Position numbers and translations under genes: made by a program. Below the pieces are notes generated by a model. That model saw only the letters and a list, made by a program, of their open reading frames with translations, was not told the origin of the DNA and searched no databases. A stretch of 64,000 bases of DNA from the NCBI RefSeq assembly GCF_003814745.1, contig NZ_RKRD01000002.1:186001-250000 (forward strand), read 5' to 3'. Positions within the stretch are counted from its first letter, which is position 1, and the number at the start of each line of letters is the position of its first letter. Origin of the DNA: Hydrogenoanaerobacterium saccharovorans. Lineage in GTDB: Bacteria > Bacillota > Clostridia > Oscillospirales > Ruminococcaceae. Shown here piece by piece: positions 39,387 through 48,644 of this stretch.

Positions 39387-39637
39387 GATAATGTAAACAT
39401 GCGTTGAAAAGACCAATCAAGCCTGCTTGGCACCCACAGAGAGAGGATTGCTTTGCTGAAAAATCCTTGTTGCCGCTGTTTGATAGCCATCTTGGAGCAC
39501 CGCAAGAAATTGCGGCGTTTGCCCTTGCGTTAAAGGGGTGCAAAGTGGCACAGAAATGTGCAATTTGGGTGGTACCACGGAGTATTGTTTAGACCTTCGT
39601 CCCTATCGGGATGGAGGTCTTTCTGTATTTTTTACAA
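39387..39637 (+). promoter_or_regulatory. T-box riboswitch controlling alaS
   Basis: The leader has the AGAGAG element (about 39439-39444) with its GGATT...AATCC stem, the T-box core TGGGTGGTACCACGG (39566-39580) and a terminator AGACCTTCGTCCC/GGGATGGAGGTCT (39591-39620) followed by TTTCTGTATTTTTT. By the known mechanism, uncharged tRNA-Ala would bind the specifier loop and the TGGT bulge, and stop the terminator from forming. The specifier codon was not fixed with confidence; alanine is inferred from alaS downstream. Confidence 0.93.
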
Positions 39638-39686
39638 CTAATTGGCATATTTTAATGATTTAATACAAAGAGGAGAGTACACGCAA

Positions 39687-42338
39687 ATGAAGTGGATGGG
39701 ACTGAATGAAATTCGAGAGAAATATCTCTCTTTTTTCGAAAGCAAAGGACATACAAGACTTCCCAGTTTTCCGTTGATTCCGATTGATGACAACAGCCTG
39801 CTGCTGATTAACTCCGGCATGGCACCGATGAAAAAATTCTTTTTAGGGCAGGCGGTTCCTCCGAATAAACGCGTTACCACTTGCCAAAAGTGCATCCGCA
39901 CACCCGATATTGAAAACGTGGGCAAAACGGCTCGCCACGGCACCTTTTTTGAGATGCTGGGCAACTTTTCGTTCGGCGATTACTTTAAAGTAGAGGCTAC
40001 CGCTTGGGCGTGGGAATTCCTCACCAAGGTGATGGAGATGCCGGAAGACCGCCTCTGGGTTACCATCTACGAAGACGATGATGAGGCATTTGAGATTTGG
40101 ACAAAAAAAGTGGGTATCTCCGCCGAAAAAATTGTGCGCATGGGCAAAGAGGATAACTTCTGGGAGATTGGCTCCGGCCCCTGCGGCCCTTGCTCCGAAA
40201 TCCATTGGGACAGAGGCCCAGAATTTGGTTGCGGTAAACCCGGCTGTGCGCTTGGCTGCGATTGCGACCGCTACATGGAGGTTTGGAACCTTGTATTCTC
40301 GCAGTTTGACGGCGATGGCAAAGGCAACTACGAGCGCCTTGAACATCCGAACATCGACACCGGTATGGGGCTTGAGCGCCTTGCGTGTGTTATGCAGGGT
40401 GTCAACAACCTGTTTGAAGTAGATACCGTACAGAATATTATGCAGCATATCCGCAAAATTGCGGGTGTTGAATACGGCAAAGAATACAAAACCGACGTAT
40501 CTCTGCGCGTTATTACCGACCATATCCGTAGCACCGTGTTTATGATTGGCGACGGCGTTATCCCCTCCAACGAGGGCAGAGGCTACGTGTTAAGAAGATT
40601 ACTCCGCCGTGCTGCACGCCATGGCAGACTGCTGAATATCAACGAACCGTTTTTGTATAAAGTTTGCGAAACAGTGATTAAAGAAAACGAAACCGCTTAT
40701 CCTGAACTGATTGAGAAAAAAGATTACATCCAAAAGGTAATCAAAGTGGAAGAAGATCGTTTTGCCAAGACCATTGATATGGGTATGGAAATGCTCAACA
40801 ACCTGATGGACAAACTTTCGGCAGATAGCATCAACGGCAAGCTGCTTTCGGGCGAAGAAGCATTTAAACTGTACGATACGTTCGGTTTCCCCATCGACCT
40901 CACCAAAGAGATTATTGCAGAACGTGGCATTGAGGTGGACGAGGACGAATTTAAGCGCCTGATGAACGACCAACGTGACCGTGCCAGAACCGCACGCCTT
41001 TCGGGCAATGTCATCAGCTGGGCAGATGATATTTTTGCCGATTTAAAAGAAGAACATGTCAACTTTACCGGCTACGCTAAATTGGCAGACGAGGGCAGCA
41101 TCATAGCAATGGTAAAAGACGGCGAAATGGCCGACAGCATGCATGCAGGCGACAAGGGTACAATTATCCTCGACCAAACCCCGTTTTATGCAGAAAGTGG
41201 CGGACAAATCGGCGACACCGGAGTGCTGAAATTGGGCGATAATCTGTTCCATGTTTACGAAACCAAAAAGACCGCCACAGGCTTATTTTTGCACAACGGT
41301 GAGATGGCAAGCGGAATGCTGACTATGGGCAATAAAGTTACCGCAATCATTGATGACGAGCGCCGCCGCGCGATTATGCGCAACCATACTGCTGCTCATC
41401 TGCTGCAAAAAGCACTGATTGATGTACTGGGCAACCATGTGCAGCAGGCAGGCCAGTTGGTGGACGAAGGCCGTGTGCGTTTTGACTTTACCCACTTCAG
41501 CGCCATGACACCCGATGAAATAAAACGAGTTGAAGATATTGTAAACGGGCTGATTATGCATGCGTACGATGTATGTATTAAAGAGATGCCCATTAAAGAG
41601 GCAAAAGAAATGGGCGCAACTGCCTTGTTTGGCGAAAAATACGGTGATGTGGTGCGCGTGGTAAACGTATCGAACGAGAGCATTGAGCTGTGCGGCGGTA
41701 CGCATGTTTCCAACACCTCCAAAATTGGTTTGTTCAAAATCATTTCCGAAAGCTCGGTTGCGGCGGGTGTACGCCGAATTGAGGCTGCTACCGGTTTAAA
41801 TGTACTGGAGCTTTTCAATGAAAACCAAGATATGATGCTCAAAACTGCTGAAAACCTCAAGGCAAGTAACCCGCACGAGCTGGTGGCAAAATCCGCTCAG
41901 GTTATGGCAGAGCTGAAAGATAAAATCAGAGAGATTGAAGAAATCAATGTGAAAATTGCCGAGGCAAAATCGAATGAGCTGTTTGCCCAAGCAAAAGAAG
42001 TATGCGGAGTAAAATACATTTGCGCTTCGTTTACCGGTACCAAACCGGAGGCAATTCGCGCAATGTGCGATAAAATCAAAGCAGAGGCACCCAACATGGT
42101 TGGTGTTATCTCCACCGTTACCGATGGCAAAGCATCTATTTTTGCATCTTGCGGTAAAAATACCATTGAAAAAGGGATGCATGCAGGTAAACTGATAAAA
42201 GCAATTTGTGAGTTTGTGGGCGGTAAAGGCGGTGGACGCCCAGACAGCGCGCAGGGTGGTGCAACCGAATTGTTTAAAATTGACGAAGCATTTGCACAGG
42301 TGCCGTCGCTCATTGAAGAAATGGTAGGCAAAAAATAA
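39687..42338 (+). CDS. alaS: Alanyl-tRNA synthetase
   Basis: 883 residues from ATG 39687 with AGGAGAG 9 bases upstream. The class II core starts MGLNEIREKYLSFFESKGHT and contains CIRTPDIENVGKTARHGTFF and GMGLERLACVMQG. The editing domain has the zinc ligands in RNHTAAHLLQ and CGGTHVSNT, which clear mischarged Ser and Gly. The C-terminal DHHA1 part ends GGKGGGRPDSAQGGATELF. Expression is set by the T-box upstream. HIT and further genes follow on the same strand. Confidence 0.98.
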   Translation: MKWMGLNEIREKYLSFFESKGHTRLPSFPLIPIDDNSLLLINSGMAPMKKFFLGQAVPPNKRVTTCQKCIRTPDIENVGKTARHGTFFEMLGNFSFGDYFKVEATAWAWEFLTKVMEMPEDRLWVTIYEDDDEAFEIWTKKVGISAEKIVRMGKEDNFWEIGSGPCGPCSEIHWDRGPEFGCGKPGCALGCDCDRYMEVWNLVFSQFDGDGKGNYERLEHPNIDTGMGLERLACVMQGVNNLFEVDTVQNIMQHIRKIAGVEYGKEYKTDVSLRVITDHIRSTVFMIGDGVIPSNEGRGYVLRRLLRRAARHGRLLNINEPFLYKVCETVIKENETAYPELIEKKDYIQKVIKVEEDRFAKTIDMGMEMLNNLMDKLSADSINGKLLSGEEAFKLYDTFGFPIDLTKEIIAERGIEVDEDEFKRLMNDQRDRARTARLSGNVISWADDIFADLKEEHVNFTGYAKLADEGSIIAMVKDGEMADSMHAGDKGTIILDQTPFYAESGGQIGDTGVLKLGDNLFHVYETKKTATGLFLHNGEMASGMLTMGNKVTAIIDDERRRAIMRNHTAAHLLQKALIDVLGNHVQQAGQLVDEGRVRFDFTHFSAMTPDEIKRVEDIVNGLIMHAYDVCIKEMPIKEAKEMGATALFGEKYGDVVRVVNVSNESIELCGGTHVSNTSKIGLFKIISESSVAAGVRRIEAATGLNVLELFNENQDMMLKTAENLKASNPHELVAKSAQVMAELKDKIREIEEINVKIAEAKSNELFAQAKEVCGVKYICASFTGTKPEAIRAMCDKIKAEAPNMVGVISTVTDGKASIFASCGKNTIEKGMHAGKLIKAICEFVGGKGGGRPDSAQGGATELFKIDEAFAQVPSLIEEMVGKK

Positions 42339-42372
42339 AAAATGGCGGGGGCATCCCCGCAGGAGGCGAAAA

Positions 42373-42714
42373 ATGATGGATTGTTTATTTTGTAAAATTG
42401 CAGCCGGTGAAATCCCCTCCAAAAAAATTTATGAGGACGATAAGGTATTGGCGTTTTATGATATTGACCCCAAAGCGCCAGTGCATTTTTTAGTCATCCC
42501 CAAGCAGCACATCCCCAGTGCGGATTACATTACAGCTGAAAACAGCGCCATTGTAGGCCATGTGTTTGAAGTAATAGCCAAAATTGCTGCCGAATTAAAG
42601 CTCGAAAAAGGCTATCGCGTTGTAAATAACTGCGGTGAGCACGGCGGACAAACCGTTGAGCACCTGCATTTTCATATTTTGGCAGGCAGAAGTTTGGCGT
42701 GGCCTCCGGGCTGA
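42373..42714 (+). CDS. HIT-family purine nucleotide hydrolase (HinT-like)
   Basis: 113 residues, complete. CLFCKIAAGEIPSKKIYEDD at the N terminus and the histidine triad in VEHLHFHILAG place it in the HinT branch, which hydrolyses adenosine phosphoramidates and aminoacyl-AMP. The location straight after alaS is noteworthy because lysyl- and other aminoacyl-adenylates are natural HinT substrates; here this may be coincidence. ATG 42373 and 42376 are both possible behind AGGAGG. Confidence 0.94.
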   Translation: MMDCLFCKIAAGEIPSKKIYEDDKVLAFYDIDPKAPVHFLVIPKQHIPSADYITAENSAIVGHVFEVIAKIAAELKLEKGYRVVNNCGEHGGQTVEHLHFHILAGRSLAWPPG

Positions 42715-42764
42715 GGTGCTTTGCGCAAATCCTTTAAGGTTAAATCTTTGAAAGAGGTGTCATG

Positions 42765-43304
42765 ATGGACAAATACTATAAACTCACAGTTGCGGGTTTG
42801 GAGCGCGACCTAAAAATCTGCCCTGTTAACGAACATCTGGATATTGCATCCTTTATTATGTTTAGTGATGTGGAGCTGACGGTGCGCTGTGCGGAAGAAC
42901 TGCTCAAGCTTGCACCTGAGTTCGATGTACTGCTTACCGCAGAGGCAAAGAGCATCCCGCTTGCATACGAAATGGCGCGCCAGTCGGGCAAGCCGTATAT
43001 TCCCGTACGCAAAGGCAAAAAAGCTTATATGACAGACCCTGTGTGTGTAAATGTAAAATCAATCACAACGGCAAATGTGCAGACGTTGTACCTCGACAAA
43101 AAAGATTTGGATTCGCTTAAAGGCAAACGTGTGCTGATTGTGGATGATGTCATCAGTACAGGTATGTCGCTAAAAGCGCTGGAGGAATTTGTTGAAAGGG
43201 CACACGGTACCATTGCCGCAAAAGCTGCCGTACTTGCCGAAGGCGATGCAGCCGACAGAACCGATATTATCTTTTTGGAAAAACTGCCGTTGTTTTTTAA
43301 ATAG
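42765..43304 (+). CDS. Phosphoribosyltransferase family protein
   Basis: About 179 residues. The PRPP-binding motif VLIVDDVISTGMSLKALEEF is complete, and FDVLLTAEAKSIPLAYEMAR resembles the flexible part of adenine phosphoribosyltransferases. It should join a purine or similar base to PRPP, or act as a PRPP-sensing regulator. ATG 42765 is preferred to 42762 because AGAGGTG is then 5 bases away. Neighbours give no hint of the base. Confidence 0.85.
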   Translation: MDKYYKLTVAGLERDLKICPVNEHLDIASFIMFSDVELTVRCAEELLKLAPEFDVLLTAEAKSIPLAYEMARQSGKPYIPVRKGKKAYMTDPVCVNVKSITTANVQTLYLDKKDLDSLKGKRVLIVDDVISTGMSLKALEEFVERAHGTIAAKAAVLAEGDAADRTDIIFLEKLPLFFK

Positions 43305-43411
43305 CTTTTTAATCCCAGAAAGTACACTTTAAGATGGACCGCATAGTTTTTTGCGGGATGTACGGGCGTTTTCCGATCGTATCCCAGTAAAGAATAAGTG
43401 AGGTAACACAA

Positions 43412-45568
43412 ATGAAGCGACCGATTGCTGTAATAGGGCTGACCTATCTTTTCACAGCGGCGGTCGCTGTTTGTTTTTCTTGGGCAGTTTGCCTTTGGGC
43501 GGGTGCGGCAATGGGTGCTTTTGGGCTTTTGGCACTGTTTTCGCATCACCCGATGAAACGCTGCGTCAGCACGGTGCTGCTTACGGCAAGCATTGCGTGC
43601 ATGGCAGTGATGCTGTTTACGTTGTGGCAAATTGAGCCGCAGAGGGCGTTGGAGGGCAAAACGATACCCGTTGCGGGTACGGTAAGCAAGGTGACGAGTG
43701 CGCACTCGATTGAATTAAAGCTTGACAATGGCACAGTCATGGCGGTGTCTTCGCGCGAATCGCTCGATGCCGAAATCGGCGATCGTTTTTCAGGGACGGT
43801 TGCACTATCGCTTTACGAAAGCAATAACAATTCTTTATATGCAAATCGCAAAGCCAAAACCGTACCTTTGCGCGGCTTTGTATTGGGTGGCTATACCGTT
43901 GAACCGCCTCAAGGCGCCATTCGCGGTTGGCTGTACCAGCAGAAACAAACCATGAGCAACGGGGTGCGCCGCATGCTGCCCAAATACCAGGGTAATGTGC
44001 TTGCGGGTATGCTGCTTGGGCAGAGGCACCTTATTGCCCGGGAAATAGCAGATGATTATTCTGCATCAGGTATTTCGCACATTCTTGCAATTTCGGGGCT
44101 TCATATTGCAATGATTGCAGGCTTTTTTCAAATTATGTGGTGGGGGCTGCACTTGGGCAATCGGCTGAGTTGTATTCTTACTGCCGCTGCCATTGTGCTG
44201 TACATGGCTCTGGTGGGGTTTACGCCATCGGTGGTACGTGCGGGTGTTATGCTTATTTTGCACCTGATAGCAAAGCTTGTATCGCGCAGGGCAGATTCGC
44301 TTACCTCCCTTGCCGTTGCAGGGCTTGTTATTTGTTTGCCCAACCCGCTTGCCGCAAGTGATGTAAGCTTTCAACTCTCCTTTACAGCAACGCTGGGTAT
44401 TGTACTGCTTTCAGCCAAAATGAGCGATGCCATAGAAAAACGACTGGGGCAAACACGTTTCCCCCGAATACAGCAATTCTTTGCATCGGCGTTGGCAATG
44501 ACCCTGTGCGCAACGCTGTTTACCCTGCCTGTGATGGTATTCAGCTTTGAACAGGTGGCGCTTTATGCGCCGCTTACCAACCTGCTTATTGCGCCGTTGA
44601 TTCCGCTGGTTATGGTGTTTGGGTTATTTGCGGCTGTGCTGAGTGCGGTACCGTTTATCAGTGTGGCTGCGGTACCGTTTGCATTTTTATCAGGCATTCT
44701 GGTTAACATCATATCGTCTGTATCGGCATTGATTGCAGCACTGCCGTTTTCACAGCTCCCTGCAGGAGCGGGCTTTGTGTCTGTTTGGATGTTAGGGGCA
44801 GCGGTGCTCATTGGATTGACGGCACTGCACCCCACACAAAAAAAGATAGCGGCGTGCTCAGCACTGTGCGCTATCTCGCTCATGACAGGGATATTATCTT
44901 ACCAGCTGGTGCTGCGGGGCGCAGTAAGCATCACGACCCTTATCACAGAAAATTCTGTGGTGTTCATAGCAGTAAAAGACAGGAGAGCGGCAGTGCTCGG
45001 TGACATCAACAGCAAAAGTGATGTGTATCGTGTGCAGGCGGTGCTCAAGCGATATTCTATCGACGGCATCGACCTGTTGGCGTTACAGCCCACCGCAAAG
45101 CAGCGGAACGGTGCAGTGGGCAGTTTGTTTCACCTTTACCCTGTGGGTGCTGTGGTTCTGGGTAAAGATGATTGCGCCGATGAGCGCATTGCAATGGCTG
45201 CACAAGCCGCAGATGCTGTGTACGAGTGGGGCGATATGCGAATTACACTGTTTGGCGGCGATGAGGTGCAGCTGTATCAAAACGATATTTCGGCTGAATT
45301 TAGCGGCATAAAAACTTCCATTCTGACAGGGAAATGTGATATACTAAGCAGTAGCAGGCGGTTTGGCTGCTGCGACATTGCCGTTTTGGCAGGGGGTATT
45401 CCGCAGGGCATCGGCAACCTGCGCTGCAATACACTTATCACCAACCGCATTTACGGCGGCGAGGTACATGCCGGGCTTGCAACATCCACCTATGTCATGG
45501 ACGAGGACAAGCCTGAGATAAGCTATATTGTAAAAAATGATAGGCTGAAAATGCTTGAAGACGGATAG
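43412..45568 (+). CDS. comEC: ComEC/Rec2-family DNA uptake channel with a degenerate C-terminal domain
   Basis: 718 residues. Two N-terminal membrane segments and an OB-like region (residues 80-150) precede the competence domain with DDYSASGISHILAISGLHIA, the hallmark of ComEC, followed by about eight membrane segments (to residue 490). In competent bacteria it carries single-stranded DNA across the membrane. The final 230 residues sit where the metallo-beta-lactamase domain belongs, but the usual HxHxDH reads QPTAKQRNG and the DVGQGD start reads LITENS, so metal binding is lost. It is followed by holA, an order common in Firmicutes. Confidence 0.92.
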   Translation: MKRPIAVIGLTYLFTAAVAVCFSWAVCLWAGAAMGAFGLLALFSHHPMKRCVSTVLLTASIACMAVMLFTLWQIEPQRALEGKTIPVAGTVSKVTSAHSIELKLDNGTVMAVSSRESLDAEIGDRFSGTVALSLYESNNNSLYANRKAKTVPLRGFVLGGYTVEPPQGAIRGWLYQQKQTMSNGVRRMLPKYQGNVLAGMLLGQRHLIAREIADDYSASGISHILAISGLHIAMIAGFFQIMWWGLHLGNRLSCILTAAAIVLYMALVGFTPSVVRAGVMLILHLIAKLVSRRADSLTSLAVAGLVICLPNPLAASDVSFQLSFTATLGIVLLSAKMSDAIEKRLGQTRFPRIQQFFASALAMTLCATLFTLPVMVFSFEQVALYAPLTNLLIAPLIPLVMVFGLFAAVLSAVPFISVAAVPFAFLSGILVNIISSVSALIAALPFSQLPAGAGFVSVWMLGAAVLIGLTALHPTQKKIAACSALCAISLMTGILSYQLVLRGAVSITTLITENSVVFIAVKDRRAAVLGDINSKSDVYRVQAVLKRYSIDGIDLLALQPTAKQRNGAVGSLFHLYPVGAVVLGKDDCADERIAMAAQAADAVYEWGDMRITLFGGDEVQLYQNDISAEFSGIKTSILTGKCDILSSSRRFGCCDIAVLAGGIPQGIGNLRCNTLITNRIYGGEVHAGLATSTYVMDEDKPEISYIVKNDRLKMLEDG

Positions 45569-45603
45569 AATGTTCTGCAAATAGGCAGAAAGGGGGCAAA
45601 AAT

Positions 45604-46653
45604 TTGATTTATAAAGCAGAGGCCGATTTTGCGGCAAAACTTAAGAATTATGCCCCGCATAATGTTTACTTTTTGTATGGCGAACAAAACTACCTCAAAA
45701 AGATGTATGTGAAAAAAATTATTGATAAAACAGTGGATAAGACATTTGCAGATTTTAACCTCAACCGTTTTGACGGTACAAGTGCCGGCATGGATGAAAT
45801 ATCGGATGCAGTAGAGGCATTGCCGATGATGGCACAGCGCAAATGTGTAGTCGTCAACGACCTTGATGTGGGTAAACTTTCGGCAACGGAAAATAACAAA
45901 CTTAAAGAACTGCTGTCATCCCCGCCCGAAACAACGGTACTGGTTTTTACCACTACCGATGTTACAGTGGATTTAAAGAAGAGCGCAAAATGGAAAGCTT
46001 TTATTAAGTTGGTAGATGCCGTAGGTGATGTGGTAGAGCTGGGCAATCGTTCTTCGGGCGACAACAATCGCTTTTTAAAAGCAATTGCCGAAAAAAACGG
46101 CTGTACGTTATCCACTGACAATGCTTATTATCTGGTTGAGCGTTGCGGCGCAGACATGCAGGTTCTTAAAAACGAAATGAACAAGCTGTGTGCCTATAAA
46201 AGCACGGGAGAAATCACCAAAGCGGATATCGACCTGTGCGCTATTCCGCAATTAGATGCCAGCGTGTTTGATCTTTCTAAGCTGATAATCAAGGGCGATT
46301 ACCAGGGCACCATGCAAAATCTTGGTGAACTGCTGTATATGCGCGAAGAGCCTGTCATGATTTTGGGGGCACTTTCTGCCAGTTTTATTGACCTTTACCG
46401 CGCAAGAGTGGCAAGAGAAAACAGCAAAACCGCCGCAGACCTCAGCCGCATATTTAGCACCTACAAAGGTAAAGACTGGCGCGTACGCAATGCGATGCGC
46501 GACTGCGACCGCTTTAGCAAAACCCAGCTCGGCAGCATTTTGGCTCTGCTTGCAAAAGCAGATTACAAACTGAAAAGCAGCAAAACCGACCATGTGGTTA
46601 TTTTGCAAGAAACCATAACCCGTATTTTTGCGGTGGGAAATGCACGGCGTTAA
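45604..46653 (+). CDS. holA: DNA polymerase III subunit delta
   Basis: 349 residues from TTG 45604. NVYFLYGEQNYLKKMYVKKI is the Walker-like N terminus, followed by NLNRFDGTS and DAVEALPMMAQRKCVVVNDL, then KADIDLCAIPQLDASVFDLS. HolA is the clamp-loader wrench that opens the beta clamp. It follows comEC, as usual, and a toprim gene comes 13 bases later. Confidence 0.95.
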   Translation: MIYKAEADFAAKLKNYAPHNVYFLYGEQNYLKKMYVKKIIDKTVDKTFADFNLNRFDGTSAGMDEISDAVEALPMMAQRKCVVVNDLDVGKLSATENNKLKELLSSPPETTVLVFTTTDVTVDLKKSAKWKAFIKLVDAVGDVVELGNRSSGDNNRFLKAIAEKNGCTLSTDNAYYLVERCGADMQVLKNEMNKLCAYKSTGEITKADIDLCAIPQLDASVFDLSKLIIKGDYQGTMQNLGELLYMREEPVMILGALSASFIDLYRARVARENSKTAADLSRIFSTYKGKDWRVRNAMRDCDRFSKTQLGSILALLAKADYKLKSSKTDHVVILQETITRIFAVGNARR

Positions 46654-46666
46654 AAGGAGAATACCT

Positions 46667-47260
46667 GTGATAAAATTAAAGCAAGCTGTTGTGGTAGAGG
46701 GCAAGTACGATAAAATTAAGCTATCATCAATTTTAGATGCTACCATTATAGAGACCAACGGCTTTCGCATTTTTAAAGATAAAGACAAAATTGCCCTGCT
46801 TACCGAACTTGCCAAGCGAACTGGGCTTGTGGTTTTAACCGATTCGGATACAGCGGGTTTTACGATAAGAAATCATATTAAAAATTGCGTTCGCGGCGGG
46901 AAAATCTATCACGCTTACATCCCCGAGATTTTGGGGAAAGAAAAACGCAAAACCGTAGGCTCTAAGGCGGGTACACTTGGGGTTGAGGGGGTGCCTGCCG
47001 ATATTATCATCGCAGCACTTGAAAAAGCAGGTGTGCATGCAGAGCCAAGCGGCGGACGTACACACCAAATTACAAAATCCGATTTATATCAAGACGGATT
47101 ATCCGGTACGGCGGGCAGCCACCAAATGCGCATAAAACTTCTTAAAAAGCTGGGGCTGCCGCAATATCTCAGCGCAAACTCGATGTTGGACGTGCTGAAC
47201 ACGATGTTCGGCTATGAAGAATATAAAAATCTGGTGGCAGAGCTGCAAAGGACTGAATAA
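46667..47260 (+). CDS. Toprim-domain protein, RNase M5-like (DUF4093)
   Basis: 197 residues from GTG 46667 behind AAAAGGAG. The toprim fold is clear: VVVEGKYDKIKLSSILDA with the catalytic Glu, then GLVVLTDSDTAGFTIRNHI with the DxD. The C-terminal part (GTLGVEGVPADIIIAALEKA) resembles the RNase M5 C-terminal region, which matures 5S rRNA. The family name DUF4093 is also used for such Clostridial proteins. Canonical M5 differs in several loop residues, so the substrate is open. Confidence 0.75.
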   Translation: MIKLKQAVVVEGKYDKIKLSSILDATIIETNGFRIFKDKDKIALLTELAKRTGLVVLTDSDTAGFTIRNHIKNCVRGGKIYHAYIPEILGKEKRKTVGSKAGTLGVEGVPADIIIAALEKAGVHAEPSGGRTHQITKSDLYQDGLSGTAGSHQMRIKLLKKLGLPQYLSANSMLDVLNTMFGYEEYKNLVAELQRTE

Positions 47261-47264
47261 TATT

Positions 47265-48596
47265 TTGAACCTGTACAGTTTGACGTTTATCTATTTATTT
47301 CTGCCGCTTTCGGTGCTGGTTTATTATGCTACACCCAAGCGTGCCAAAAATGCAATACTGGTTCTCATATCACTGAGTTTTTATACAATGGCAGAGCCGA
47401 AGTATCTGCCGTTGATGGTAGGCTCGGTGCTGTTCGATTACTGCGCAAGCCGCCTGATAGAATCCTTTGATACCAAAGAAAAGGTACGCAAAGTGTTGAT
47501 GCTGTTTGTGCTCATCAAAAACGCACTGTTGGTAATATTATTGTCCTCGTTTACGCAAAACCGCGAGTTGTGGCGCCCGCTGGGAGTAATGATTTATGCT
47601 ATTACAAGTTTAGGGTATACGCTTGATGTGTATAAACGCGAGACTCAGTGCGAACATAATCTGATTGATTTTGCACTGTTTTGTGTTTTGTATGTTAAGC
47701 TGCCTGCGGGCCCGCTGGTGCGTTGGAATGAGCTGCGAGACCAAATCAAAGACCGGCGACCATCACTCTCTATGATCAGCGATGGTGTGGTTCTGTACAT
47801 TCAAGGGCTTGCCAAAAAAGTAATTATCGGCAGTACGATGACTTCGATTTACGACCGCCTTGCTGCATTTACACCATCCGAACAATCGGTGGTGTCATCA
47901 TGGCTGATGACCGCAGCCTTAGCATTTGCCATTTATTTTAACCTTTCGTCGCTTTGCGACATGGCGCGCGGCCTTGCAAAAATATACTCGATTGAGCTGC
48001 CACGAAACTTTTGCTACCCCTATCAATCGCGCAGCATAACCGAGTTCGTCAGCCGCTTTAATATTACGGTAAGCAAATTTTTTCGCGCATATTTGCCCGA
48101 ACGGCTGCGCGGCACCCCGCTAACGGGCACTGCTATGGTACTGAATATCGGCATTGTTACCCTGTTTTGGGGTGTGTGGTTTGGCTTTCGTGTAAACTTT
48201 ATTATTTGGGGGCTTTACTTTGTGCTGTTTCAATTGCTTGAGCAACTGGGGCTTGGCACTACGCTGAAAAAAATACCGGTTTTGTTTTCGCGCCTGTATA
48301 CGTTTGCGGTAGTATTGCTCTCTTTCGTTATTTTTGCAGGTAATAATGTAGACCAAAGCATACGCTATTTTACAACCATGCTTGGGCTGGGCAACCCTAA
48401 ACTTTATACCGACCCTGCTATGTATATCGCATCTTCCAATTATATTCTTCTTATTTTGGCTTGTATCTTTTGTACCAACTTGGCAAGTACTATACTTGCA
48501 AAACTGCGCAAAAAAGTACCTGTATTCAGCGAGCTTTTAAGCAGTGTACTCAATGCGGTTTTGCTGTTGCTTTCCACCGCTTTTCTGTTGGTATAG
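47265..48596 (+). CDS. MBOAT-family membrane acyltransferase homologue lacking both conserved histidines
   Basis: 443 residues from TTG 47265; the open frame extends further upstream into the toprim gene but has no other start site. Family segments are present: LPAGPLVRWNEL, LSSLCDMARGLAKIYSIELP, PRNFCYPYQSRSITEF and NFIIWGLYFVLFQLLEQ, with ten or more membrane spans. In AlgI/DltB-type enzymes two His are near-invariant, in RWHISLS and in WHG. Here they read RFNITVS (Asn266) and WFGFR (Phe306). The enzyme is therefore unlikely to transfer acyl groups in the known way. It is followed by a DHHW-like gene that has lost its motif too. Confidence 0.85.
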   Translation: MNLYSLTFIYLFLPLSVLVYYATPKRAKNAILVLISLSFYTMAEPKYLPLMVGSVLFDYCASRLIESFDTKEKVRKVLMLFVLIKNALLVILLSSFTQNRELWRPLGVMIYAITSLGYTLDVYKRETQCEHNLIDFALFCVLYVKLPAGPLVRWNELRDQIKDRRPSLSMISDGVVLYIQGLAKKVIIGSTMTSIYDRLAAFTPSEQSVVSSWLMTAALAFAIYFNLSSLCDMARGLAKIYSIELPRNFCYPYQSRSITEFVSRFNITVSKFFRAYLPERLRGTPLTGTAMVLNIGIVTLFWGVWFGFRVNFIIWGLYFVLFQLLEQLGLGTTLKKIPVLFSRLYTFAVVLLSFVIFAGNNVDQSIRYFTTMLGLGNPKLYTDPAMYIASSNYILLILACIFCTNLASTILAKLRKKVPVFSELLSSVLNAVLLLLSTAFLLV

Positions 48597-48644
48597 CAGG
48601 GCGAATCTGCCGTTATATTATAAAATGATGAAGGAGGGAATGGC

